A stretch of 64,000 nucleotides of DNA from NCBI GenBank assembly GCA_030544235.1, contig CM060466.1:21874575-21938574 (forward strand), read 5' to 3'. This document shows positions 1 through 12,303 of the stretch, one piece after another (the stretch's first letter is position 1; each line of letters opens with the position of its first letter). The notes below the pieces were generated by a model, which searched no databases, was not told the DNA's origin, and saw only the letters and a program-made list of their open reading frames with translations. The stretch is from Lepturacanthus savala. Its lineage: Eukaryota > Chordata > Actinopteri > Scombriformes > Trichiuridae. The position numbers and the translations under genes were made by a program.

Positions 1-3000
1 AAAGCAAGGTCATCGGGAAAGGGCGCACTTGTAATTAATAGATGAATTCATTACAAAAACAATGACTCAGTTCAAAAAGCAGCCATTAACAAGATAAGGC
101 ATTTGAAATGAAAACAGAAACATTCAAGTTAATGTGTTGACAATGAGAGCTACTATATTCAACCTTGAAATGCTGTTATTGCAGCGCGGGTGCATTTGAT
201 TGGGCGAATCTGCCAGCTCTTTTCCGCCACCACTGTATCATTCCTCATTATTTTCTGACATACTGGCTCACTGCCTCCCTGTCTCCTTCCCTCCCTCCCT
301 CCCTTTCCGAGCATTCCTCTATCCCTCTCACCCTCCCTCAGTCTATCCCTCGCTCGCTGGCCTTTACCTGCTTGCTTGTCTCAGGGGAAATTACCACAGC
401 TCAGAAACGCTGTCCTACTGCACTGCAACGCTCTGCTCTGCCTCCCTCCACCCATATCCAATACACACATACATACACACATATATTGTAGAGATGCACT
501 CGCACACTATCATGCATGCCCCCCAACACACACTCACAGCAGCTAAATAACAATTCCTCACCCTAACATTGCCCCTTCACCAACCTGTTTCTTCTTGCTG
601 TGTTGCCCCCCCCCATAATATATAGTGTACTACAGAGAGGAACAACAGTGTGGAGAATTAAGAGACATTTTGTTTCCAAGGTCTGCACTGCATTTGTGTG
701 CAAGAAGGAGTCCAACAGTGTGCCTTCATGAACACGTATAACTGGCTGCATCCATGTTCATATGTGCATGCATGCGTGTGTGTTTCTCCACATACCCTAC
801 CTACCTCTGTTCATGTTTGGCACCATCTCTCCTCTGGGTAATTCACCCTCTAGTCTGAATAAAAGTTTCTGAAAAGGATCTCTACTCTTATGGACGGCCA
901 TGCTGTCAGCTCAGTCTTTCTTATCTCTCATTGCTATGCTGCAGACCTTGGAGATGAGCAATGAGCAACTCAGCAGGGTTTTACCACTCCACGCACTATT
1001 ATTCAATGGATAGGCACTTCAATCACATTGCTAATCGGAGTGAGGAAAAACTCACAATGAATGTTTCAGCTCAGCCACACAGCTTCTACTTGCAAATTTT
1101 GCCTTGAAGTAGCAGGAGTGGGAGAGTCAACATTTGCCTTTTTATGTGCAGTTAGGGGAAGGTTTCGTTCGGCTCCTTCCTCCGTCAGAATTATCATCAC
1201 GACGGTCCTTTTGCATATGTCAAGTCATGCCTTTGGAAATGTCACTTTGAGTGAAGCAGCGGTAGCTTGCTGTCTGCATTTTGATTACTCACATGCATAA
1301 AGTCCAGACTGTGGAGGAGGATTGTATATTTATAATCAATACCAAAATACTGACACCTCTGACTCATCAGTCATTCTGTATCACATGGCAAACTATAAAT
1401 TTTGTCTTCTAAAATGCATTTAGGCAAAAAATAGATTGAGTGTTAAAATATATATTTGATGATCCTATAAATTTATTTTGTCTGCCATGAACTATGGAAT
1501 TTATTTTGACTTCTAAAGTGAAAAAAATAGTCTGTTGGGATTCTTTTGATGTAATTTGTCTGGTGATGTGTCTGCTTTTATGAATGCGTGCACTTATTAA
1601 TATTTCTGGCTGGAGATACTATCTCTCATGGGAAACATGTAGCCAGAGAACACATGCATATGCACATGTTACCACGCTTAATGCAAAGCCTTTAGTGGGA
1701 GCATGTGTATTTATGATGTGAACGTGTGCATATGCTGTGCATAAGACTCTGTGGTTTGGTCTATGCACGTGCGATCTTGCGCGAATTTGTGCATGCGTGC
1801 CTGTGTGTCTGGCAGGCTCTGGCAGCAGGCTTGAAATTAAAACCTTATGCGGAACGCGGCTCATGATTAGGCTGGAATTAAAACAAAAGGCAGAAGAACA
1901 CACTGAAAAAGATTGGGAGAGAGGCGAAAAGGGAGAACGACGAAAGCAGCGCAAGGAGAAGGGTATTGTCTGAGAGGGGAAAGGAGTGAGTGATTGCCTG
2001 CACTGCAGTCCTACAGCTTGTGTCTGGGTTGTTTCTTATCAGAATGTCAGGTGGACCTTTCCCATTGGCTCGCTTCTGTCAGCAGTCTGCTTAAATGTGA
2101 AAGCAATTAAGGAAATCGGTGGAATCAGAGAAACATCTCAGAGACACACAGAAAATAATAGCTCTGATGAGCTGGGAAGGATGCGCGTGCGCTCATGCAT
2201 GTAAATACATGTGCATGTCTGCATGCAGACACAAACACACACACACACACTTTTTTTCTTCACTTCTACATTAAGTGGACATATACCTAAGTAGTTCTCA
2301 CCTCTGATGGTTAAACCACTATTCTTAATTTAGGTCTCAGTTGTCTTGGTTTTTCTCACTCTTTCATAACTGGTGTGAAACTACATGGAAGGTGATTTAG
2401 GCTTCAAGTAATATAAGTACTTGATGCTTCAAGTTGGGACATTCCATTAACTCCGAGACTAAATGTTTACCCGGAATACCAACTATTCATCTAGCATGGA
2501 TGAACAGCAAATTCTTGCATAAAGTTTAATAGTCTGTGATCTACAGTGAACTACACGTCCCTTAAGGTGCTTTTTTTTTCTAAAGGCATTTCCCTCTCTT
2601 CTCTCACCTCTCTTAACCCTGAGTATTGAACATCTGCTTTCTCCATTCAGTTGGTCCTTGCTGTTTTAATGGCTCTGGGCATCTTGCCTTGAAAAGGAGG
2701 GAAAAAAAAAACTTTTGGCCGGGGCCCCTGGCTTTCTCATTAGCAGTCTCTCCCGGTGATGTATAGGAGCCCAGAGCTTTGCTGAGAGAGTTCTCACTGG
2801 TCAGCCTTCCCCTTTTGTGGGCCGCAGCCTTGACCTGTTCCCACCACACAGTGTGTCTGTGTGTCTGTGCGCGTTTGTCTGTGCACGGAGTGGCCATTTC
2901 CATGAGAAAAGGAGTGCAGAGAATGGACAGGGGCCGCGTTTCTTTCTTTGAGACGGCTGCAGATGCAGCGCAGGGGCACAAGTGCGACCTCATCCATCAC

Positions 3001-3580
3001 GATGTGAAAAGCCTGGAATTATCTCCCCATGTTTCTGGACATCATGTGATCAAGAGATTCTTGACAAAGGTCATCTTGGGTAGAGAAAAGTTGGCGTGGG
3101 CCCTTTAAGAAGCATTTGAATCTGCAAAATGAAAATCGTGGTGCATTTTTCACATTGCTTTTATTAGTTGTATCTATTTCTGTACTCTTTTTCTCAATTT
3201 TAGTCATGTGTAACACGGGGCATGATATTATATTTCTATATATATATTCTATATAATTCTATATTGAAAATAATAATGTGACAGAATCACAAGAGGCAAT
3301 TGTGGAAAGTACTGCAATTAAGTACATTATAGATGCTTCTTTACTTTAATGTTTTAGTATTCAATGATTGAAATCAAGGATCTAAATACTTCTTCCACAA
3401 CTGAGGAGTTAATTTGTCTGCGTCATTATTAAAGTGACCGTGCATTTGCTCGGATGCTATATTACTTCTACTTACAACATTTCGACTGAATTTCCTACAT
3501 GGTGACACTTTCCTTACAATAACGTCCTCTCACAATCTATAACAACGTCACGGGCTGCATGCTTCAGCAATAGCCTTGGA
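1..3580. other. Upstream intergenic region, no gene seen
   Basis: No reading frame here resembles a known protein; the open frames are short, low-complexity and overlap on both strands. The stretch holds pyrimidine-rich tracts near 270-360, purine-rich sequence near 1,900-1,975, a short CA repeat near 2,230-2,250 and AT-rich sequence around 3,220-3,420. It lies directly upstream of the GC-rich tnrc6c promoter, so distal regulatory sequence is possible, but nothing specific can be supported. Confidence 0.6.
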
Positions 3581-3800
3581 AATATGAGCCTGCCTGTCTT
3601 CTCTGGCAGCTCGGTGGTGTTCGGTGAACGGAGGAGGACGGTCCGGAGGGGCGGGGGGAGGAGGAGGAGGGGGGGCGGAGTTAGCGTCCTGTGTTTTGGT
3701 TGGTCGGGAGTGACGTGTCTGGAGCCACTTCCTGGTCTGTCCGCTCTCTGGAGGAGGAGAGGGAGACTGCAGTGTTGTTAGTTTGAACAAAATGGCTGCG
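3580..3800 (+). promoter_or_regulatory. tnrc6c: GC-rich promoter of tnrc6c
   Basis: This is the only strongly GC- and CpG-rich block in the first 15 kb. It holds GC boxes (GGGGCGGGG at about 3,648-3,656 and GGGGCGG near 3,672), a CRE half-site TGACGT at 3,711-3,716, an ETS site ACTTCCTG at 3,727-3,734, and AAAATGGCTGC at about 3,790-3,800, which resembles the YY1 element often found just downstream of transcription starts. No TATA box is evident. This is the usual housekeeping CpG-island layout. A start site around 3,750-3,790 is inferred, not shown. Confidence 0.6.
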
Positions 3801-4574
3801 AGACCACTGTCACCGAGAGCTCACTGAACGCCTACTATGACTGTCCGGATCCACTCAGAATGTATTCTCTCGGAGTCCTTTCTCACTTTGCATCCGCGGT
3901 AGCCAGCCCGTCGCTAGTCGTCCAGCTGGCGACCTAAAAAAACAAACAACAAAAAAAACAAACCCTTTCTTTTTGCACTTTAAAACAAGTTGACTGGCTG
4001 ACGACTTGCTGTAACGCTAATACGCGAGAACTCAAGAGGCGATTTTTTTTGACGAAAACTGCCTGATTTCTCTGGTTTCGCTAAACCTCGCAACGACGTT
4101 TAACGCCGTCAACCAGCTGACGTGAGCTCACACATTTTAGCTGCTTTTTACGAGTCGTTTTTTTTTATTCGTGTTTTGTTTTTGTTGTTAGTTGTGCTTC
4201 AGTCCCCTGTCCGCCCCCCTCACTGTATCGTGACGTTTGAACCAACTCTTTTTTTGGCGAGTGTAATTTTCACGGCGTTTTTAATTTTTGTTTTGTGTTA
4301 TTTTCCGCTCAAAGCGTACATTAACATTACCGAGTCGTTCCTCGCCGTGTACCGTTCCGTGTGGCTGCGTGGTCGTTGTTTACCTCGGTATCTTGTCACC
4401 GAGCTGCTCCAGCAGCAGTCGGCTTATCGGACTTCAACTGCGACTGAATCTGCTCCATCTCTTTTTACGGGTAACTTTTAGGAAAAGACACCGGAGAATG
4501 CTTTTTTCTGCATTATTTTTTCTGCCATGCACCGACTCTTCACTGAAAGCTGCCAAAGCTGTGGTTAACGCAAG
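3770..4574 (+). other. tnrc6c: Non-coding first exon (5' UTR) of tnrc6c
   Basis: The exon is inferred to run from the promoter to a consensus donor, CAAG followed by GTAAGG with GT at 4,575-4,576. The 3' end is well supported by that donor and the 5' end is approximate. The leader holds at least three short upstream frames: ATG at 3,792 (11 codons), 3,837 (21 codons, stop at 3,900-3,902) and 3,860 (25 codons, stop at 3,935-3,937). All close inside the exon. No part encodes a recognisable protein, and the coding start is in the next exon identified, over 10 kb downstream. Additional non-coding exons between them cannot be excluded. Confidence 0.5.
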
Positions 4575-7500
4575 GTAAGGGGGTTATTTTTTTCAAATGA
4601 ACAGATTTTCTCTTGACGAATCGAGTGCTGAATTGTGTTAATAAGGCGAAATCGAAGGGGAAAGTGGACAGAGAGAAGATATCTGCAATGTCAAATGAAT
4701 GCGCATAACTAACTAAATAGCAGCATTATTTTTCAGAGCATGTCTTGTGTAAATCTCAACCAGCTCAGTTGCTTATCTACAACGTTAATACCCCAGCAAG
4801 CTATGCCAAGTTTGGGTGCCACGGCATTAAAACACCCTGTCCATTAGCAGTCACCATCCATGCTTATTTGACCACATTAGCCCTTTACAATAACCATGTT
4901 TTTATTTTTTATTTCCACTAAAAATAAACTGTCTTTTTTTATAGTGTTGTGAGACTCCCGCACATCAAGTGAGCACCAAAATATCCTCAGGGATATCTTC
5001 AATGGGGATCCCTGCCAAGATTAGGAAGGATAATGTGATGTTGCCTGAAAAAACAAACCTACAGGAATGACGGATCAGAGGTTTCACTCACCTCAGTCTA
5101 ATCTGTACATCTAAATTACAGGGAGCAATACAGATCAGATACAGAATGTAGTGTGTGTTTATTTGAAGGGGCTCCCATGCATGAAGATGTTGGGAACTTT
5201 AGTGTTATATCACAGCTCCTTTATGATTGGCTGAGTGGGGCTGGAACACTCTGCACATGTGAATGTGTAATGTGATGATTTCTTCGACTGAAAGAATTTC
5301 CTTTCCTTTTTAAATCTTTATTAGAAGGTGATAGGATTCTTATGATCACACACCGCTATCTTTAGGATGATCTTGTGACAGCAGGACTTTATATTCTGTC
5401 TTTAAACGTTTTGGTTTGTGCCTGCATATTGCAGCTGTGGAGTTTTCTCACTGTGACGGAGGCGTCACATCGACAACCCATTTTCACTGCTTTAGTCGTC
5501 GGTTCGTTCTGTAGCCGTATCGCACAGTGTATCTTGCACACTATTGTACATTCCACTACACTGATTCAAAGTACATTATTAAACATAGCTGTCCTGTCTC
5601 TCTTCCCCGTTCCCTCCTCCTCCACCCCCCACCCCCCGGCTCAGCGAGAAAGCCGGAGATTCTGATTGAACTGTCGCCGTCCATTGCATCCCCCCTTCCT
5701 GCATCCTGTCCCCAGGCACTGGAGTATAGCTTTTAATATCTCCTCCTCATGTCTTAATTGAAGTACTTAATTTCCCGTTCAATTTCAAACCCCCCGAACC
5801 CAACCCCCCCCCCCCCACGACATCTCTGTCGTCTTATCTCTATCGTCACACGCCAGTGAGATGATGAAATGAAAAATGCATGCGAGCAGCAACGGCGGTA
5901 CACATACACGTGTACATTTGCAGTCGGAGTCGGGAGGCTGTTTTCAGCATTTATTTGCGCGTGCGTGCCTTCGTTCATGTCGTTGTGTTCGACTGTGCCA
6001 TGTTGTGGAATGCATATGTGATGCTGCTAATGTCGTGTGTGTGTGTGTGTTTCTGTCTGGATCGACCAGCGAATACGCATGTGGAATGCTGTGGGAGTGT
6101 GACCATTTATGTCAAGCTCAAGGCCCTGGCAGTTGGTTAATTCCCTGCAGTTGTTAATCAGGTCATGAGGTGCCTCCTGCATGCCCTAGACACCCAGCTG
6201 ACTTACACACACACACAGACACACACACACAGACAGCCTTGTTCTTACCCGGGGTCAAGGGTCCACCCTTCTGTACACTTGCCCGGTTTCCAAAAAGGCT
6301 GATGAGTACGCAGTAGGGGGGTGGCTGTGAAAAGATGTTGCAGGGGCCCTCTGGTGTGTATGTAAAACTAGTGAATAGGAGAGAAGAAAGACCTGAAGCC
6401 TGCTCAAAGGAGGAGGGAGTCTGGTAGTAATGTCCCTCACAGTCAGAAGTACCCTTTCCAGACACAACTGCTTTAGCACCATATATGCCCTAACAGCCGC
6501 AGTAGGTGTCTCATCCACCGGGCACTAGGGCAAATTGAGTGTTAGGTCACATGCACTGGGCTACCCCAAAGACAAGAAGTCATGTTTTGCAGTGAAGGTG
6601 TCAGCCGTGCTTCTTTCTTAAACCTTCTTAAAATGATTGTAGTCTTGGAGTAGTATAAAAGGCTAGCCTTTGTCATTTTGGGTAAAGGTGTGTGTTAATC
6701 ATCCTCAGCAAGAACATGGATAAGATTCATTTTCTACGGTGAACATGGATTGCCGATCAATATATGCCACTATCTGCAAATCAACTCTCAGACATTGCAG
6801 TCGAAACATAAAAGTACAAATTAGCTCTCTCCTGGAGTGCATAATTTGTTCTTTCCCAGCGCAAAACTGCCCAAAATGAGAAATTCAACCTCTTACCAGG
6901 TCCCAGACTCAATGAGTTATATTACTACTTTTGCCATTTGGCAGCACATTAGCAGGAAACCCATAACCCATGTTGGCTCCGCATCTATCCAGGCTGTAGG
7001 CTGTTGGATACCAGACATCGTTTTGATTAGAGTGTATTGTAACACAGCCATGAGGACAAACCCTGACAGTAACTCCATCTGCAGTCCCATATCACTGAAG
7101 GGGCAGGATCATTTGGTCAAAAGGAAACCCAAGGCTCGCTTCCACTTGTCTGACCTTTACAGACAAAACATGAGCACTAGTCTAGTCCTCAGGTTGCTGC
7201 CGCCCCCCTTGTTCCCTCTGCAGTTCACCAAATGTAGGTTGAGTGGACTTTCTTGTTCTATATTCAGCATTTTCATTTCCATATAGTTAGAGGACATTTT
7301 GTGTTTGCCCTGGTAAATCCCACTTAGTCATGCTTTGGAAAAGTAGCTTGTGTTTTCTATCCGTTTTCTCCCCCCTTCATTGACCTTAGCTCAGGCCTGA
7401 CCGTGGTCGTCACTGAGCCTGTGATTATGAGGCTTTTCATACAACTGGCACAGTCCTGATAGATAACATGCTTAACACCACCGCAGGGTGCTGCTCCAGT

Positions 7501-10500
7501 AGGGGGGCGTTGACAGTAGAATCAGCTGGATTCAATGGGAGGCTGCCAAAAGCCATTACCCTCTTCCTCTGCTCTATGGATTGCTATTTTCAAGTCGAGG
7601 GGGGACAGGATGAAGACTCGCCAGACTGTTATGTTTGGTGTGGCCATTGTACTAAATTGAAGAGTGTTTTATGTGTGTGAACCACTGAGAGGGGGCTGTG
7701 TAAAAATGTTTGCCATATCCTTTATTTGACAAAATATCACCATGAAGCAAAGCAAAAGTCTGGTTGAGGCTTTTTTTAATTATCAACCCTATTATCAAAT
7801 CATTAAATAGATGACAGTTAATTACATTATTTAACTGTTCTCTGGTTAATGATTTGAATGGGAATATTAAGTTTTGTACCTCAAAATAGAACTCTAAACT
7901 GTCTCATTTCTATTGAAGAAATGGGTTTGGGTCTCAAATTATATTTGTTGAGGTCCAAAAACATGTTAAATTTGAGTTTAAAATGGTTCAAGAACTGTTA
8001 ATTGTTAAACTTTTTACAAGGGGAAATAATTAATTTATCAAAGTTGGGTCAGAACTGCTGCCTAGCTTCTGTCCTGGTAGCTACAAGGTGTTTGCCTGTG
8101 ACCAGCAGTCTTGCATACAAAGACACAACTGGCTTGAGTACAGGACGGTTAAAAACGGATGAGTCCTGTAGGTGTTTGGGGTCTCTTTTCCCCCCTCCCC
8201 CTTGTGCTTGTCCAGCGTGTGTGCCAATAGAGGGGGCAGGGGCTTAGGGGGCCCACCAGGGGTAAGGCAGGTCAGAACTGAAGCAGGGCGGATGGGGGAA
8301 GGGAAGCTGGAACCTGGCGAGCTGCTGCCTGTGAGTCTTGGCAGGGGTCCAGGGGAATGTTCAATGTGCCGAGGTTTGGTGGGGGCCTCCTTCCATCGCT
8401 CTGCTCCATGTCGGCTAATTGGAGAGATGTGGAGAGAAGGAGAGGGACATCACATGGAAGCTGACAGAGAATATGCAGGACATCCAATCATGTTCCCTTT
8501 TTCCAGTTCCAAAGTAACATTAGACAGCCTTACTCGTTATGTAACAGGACTAAGGCCCCACAGCGTTTCCAAAGCCCTCAGTCAGGGCTATGTAAATAGC
8601 ACTAGCATTAGCTGCAGGCAAGGGCAGTCGGCTCAAGTCATTTGTTAGCTATTTGGACTGTTTCATTGCCTTAATATCAACTTGATACACTCAATAACTC
8701 ATTTCACTTTGAATTTTCATTATGATACATTTTTAAACTTCAGGAAATTAGCAACAGAATAGTTCTTGTAATCAAGTAAATAAAATGCCTACATGATTTC
8801 TGGTGGGAAGATACATCTTTGCATAGCACTTGTTTTCTCTCTGTTTCTTGGTCTGTGTCATTGCTTACTTTGTTGACAGCCAGTGAATAGTTGACTGACA
8901 TTTGCTGTGTCAAAGTAACCTTGAGGGAAGCATAGCCAAAGCGATTAGCTCATTTGTCTTAGCCTGCATCATGTCTGCGTTGGTGTGTGTGTCTTTTGAT
9001 TTAGTTTGCCTCTGCTGATTTTGACAGTTTGATGGTGGCGGTGAAGGGAAGCTGCATCGCCTTTGAAGCAACAGTAAAGGGTCATTCTCAGACCCTGCTT
9101 ATGTCTTAACTCCTCCCAACCTCTGAAACATAAATTAACGGATACATAAAAGACAGCACTTGCACTTTGACGGTTTCCTGAACTCCAGAAGGGGTTTAGT
9201 ACTGGGTTCACTACACCTTGTTGCTGTAAGAACAGCTTAATTTACAGGTGACTAGCAGGAATGCAATTTTTGAAAGAATAGCGGCTCTCAAGTTGTATAA
9301 GTAAAGCACACAAGATGTTTTGAAAACACCTACATCTATTATAAAGATAAATACATAGGTTAGATGAATAAAATGTTGACAGAAATTAAGATACTACATG
9401 TCTGTCAATGCTAGCAAGAGATGCTGCAACTCCAGGTTCTACACCTGTGCAAACATTGGCTGAATATTAATAAACATTGCTGTAAATGCGTTGCAGGATT
9501 TTCCCACGTTATAAGATCGAGATTTATGGGATTCTGTAATATTGCGCACAAAACCCTCAATCCTGAACCGCAAATTCAGGCCTTGCAAATCGTCATAAAC
9601 ACATAGAAGTCATAAGCAAAGACAAACACTGGACTTGACAGCTCCTTGAATTCAATAAGCTTTAGCAGTAGCGCTGGCAGCGAGCAAGTCTACTCGATCT
9701 TGTGCATTGTGCTGTTTTCCAATTTAATGAGCTGCCACCGTGTTAAAGTTTCATATCGACTTGGCAGAGGAAGCAGCCAAGACACTGAGAGCTAATTTTC
9801 TGGAGGCAAACCTCAAAGCTGTTATTTATAGCACAGCTCAGACTCTCTCTCACTTTCTGATTCTTTGACTTTATCCATTTTTTTGCTTCCCCCTTCATCG
9901 CTGCTCGCCACCCACCCGTTCATCCTCAGCCGGTCCCTCGTCAACCGATTCCACCGACCAAGAAAGTTACCGCCTCAGTTTATTGAGCAAGACCAGTCTA
10001 GTGGCAGTAAAGTGCGTTGTATATTTTCACAAGCCACTCTTCACCTGCTCAAAGCGAGGCTGGTATGCACAGAATGCTCACAAACCGAGCAGCCAGGGAG
10101 ACTGTTAGTGTGACCAAAAGAAGAGAAACACACCACCACCAACAAACTTGTTATTACTGCTTATCAGCTGTGGAATTTACTGGGTTGTTTTCCCCAAAAC
10201 ACCCGGGGTTGGGTAAACACAAATACACACATTCATTAGAGTGGTTGAGGTCTGTAGCAACAGCAACAGTACCATGTATTAAGGAATCATTCCCCCAGGT
10301 AAGGGCCATCCATGATAATGTCCCATGTAATAAGGCTCTGGAGAGTCCTGTGGCTTCTCTAATGCCACAGGAATGGGTGTCTGGCTAAATGGTAATAGTG
10401 GCGGCGGGTGGATTTACCACATTCTGTGGCCACAACCTGACCAGATTACTTTCCATGCTGAGGAAGTCTCTTCTCCTTCTTTCCTCCTGTCTCCTTCCTT

Positions 10501-10978
10501 TAGAGATTGGTGTGTGTGTGTGTGTGTGGTTGGTCTGACAGCCGTTCCGAACACGTGAAGCTGCTTGTTTTCATTGTAGTTCTTTCTCTCTAAGTTCTGT
10601 GTTTCTCTGCCTTTGTCTTCAAACTGGTGCAGATCTTTTTACTCCCCTTTTATTCCCTTTATCACCCTCGTACCTTTTGCTGCCACCTTTTTCTCCTTGC
10701 GTTTCTAGACACGATCAAGGTGCATGGATATTTCACTGCCTCCCCCACCCTTCCTCAACCCCCCAACCTCTCCTTGTCTGCCAGCCTCAATAGTGCTTAG
10801 TTCAGCCCCCCCCCCCCCCACTCCACCATTTCTCCAGTGAGGATTCTTTCTGTCTTCCCCCTCTTCCAGCATAGTCTCTCTTCTTTCTCTCTGTGCCCTT
10901 GTCTGGTTCTCCGGCGGCTGTCTTTCTTAATTGGTGCTCTGTTTGCTTTCATCCACCGTCTGTTTTTTTTCCCCTCCT

Positions 10979-10980
<2 letters not shown>

Positions 10981-11014
<34 letters not shown>
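10981..11014. repeat. Homopolymer C run of 34
   Basis: An uninterrupted run of 34 C (34 G on the other strand) lies inside tnrc6c intron 1, within a longer pyrimidine-rich stretch from about 10,600 to 11,030. Such runs can form G-quadruplex or i-motif structures. Exact length is unreliable in sequencing. Confidence 0.95.
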
Positions 11015-12282
11015 TTGCATCCCCAACGTTAAAAAAGACAGGCATCAGACAGACTGCCTCCCGCCTGTGTACATCAAGCTTCCCCGTCTTGTGTGTTTTT
11101 TCTGTGACTGGGTTTGTGCATGTCGTGAGTCTCTAGCCCTATAATGTGGCACCGCTTTGTGAAGCAAGGGAAAAGAGCATCATGCCTTGCTGCGCAGTTT
11201 TTTTCACAGTTCTGTTTGGAAAATTAGTGTATGTTGTATTAATGGACTAGGGTAAGAACATGAATATACATTTTATCCATTCATCCGATACACATTCTAA
11301 CTACTCCAAATCAATAGGAATGTTATATGCATGTGTATGATTTAAAAAAAAAAGTTGCAGGCATGTTAACCAGTGCACCCAAGCTAAATATTAATCAACA
11401 GACTGCAAATATCTGCTGTGTTTTTCATTATCAGGGCCTTTTGATAATTTGATCATGTCTTGTTATTTTTGTTTTTAATTGAATTTATTCTTCATTCGGT
11501 GATGCTGTAGGGGCATTGCCCATTTGTAAAGGTGGGTAGAAGTTGAGTAAATTGCTTACTGGTTTAGTTACTGGTGATGTTCTGTTGGCTAAAGTGATCT
11601 AAACTTCTTTCAGTGTACTACTACTGCCAGTGATGGCTAAACCTGAAGATGGAAGGTAGACAGTGCTGGGTCACTGCTGAGGAGATGTTGGTGTCAGCAG
11701 TACTGAAGGAGAGAGGCGGGTCAGGATATAGGCTATGAGGGAGCAGCGTGGGTCAGGAGGGAAGCTAACTTTGGCATTGACCACGTCTGCTTAAAAGACA
11801 ACTGTCCCCTCTCTCACATTTCACGAGACAACTGTTTTTTCTACCATGTCGCTTCCAGCATTTAATAACAGTGCAGCTTTTCTGTTTCTAACGTGGTATT
11901 TCACTAAATACACAACAACAAAGAAATTAACGGGCACATTGATAACCGTAATGATAGTAATCATAGCGGTATTTGTACTCCTGTGACCTGATTTCCCCAA
12001 CCCTCATTTCCTGTCGTCTTCTTGTGGCAGCAGCCAGAGTAACTAGATAGGGTAGATCCACTATCATCTGGGGGCGGGGTTAAAAGGTGAGAGTACCAGA
12101 ATGGACACGGTCAGCTGTTGTAATGAGCCTCGGTCACCAGCAACTTATAAGGAAAGGAAAAACCCAGCACAAGTAGTTAATGGCTGAACCAGCTTCTTCC
12201 CCTACATATGTGGGCGGCTGTGGCTCAGAAGGTGAAGCGGGTTGTCCGCTGATTGCAGGGTTTGCGGTTCTTGTCCGTGCGA

Positions 12283-12303
12283 GCGTGCGTGCGTGCGTGC
12301 GTG
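12283..12303. repeat. Short GCGT tandem repeat next to a possible dispersed-repeat fragment
   Basis: About five GCGT units. The sequence just upstream (12,211-12,275), which reads GCGGCTGTGGCTCAGAAGG and onward, resembles a dispersed fish repeat with a tRNA-like box A, but it breaks off at this microsatellite. Confidence 0.5.

Noticed and set aside
8172..8648. 158-codon open frame in tnrc6c intron 1
   Set aside because: No recognisable domain, no good splice borders, and GC-rich composition that lowers stop frequency by chance.
12211..12275. Possible tRNA-like gene
   Set aside because: Starts like a dispersed fish repeat with a box-A-like GTGGCTCAGAAGG, but the box B is broken and the sequence runs into a GCGT microsatellite. 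A truncated repeat is more likely.
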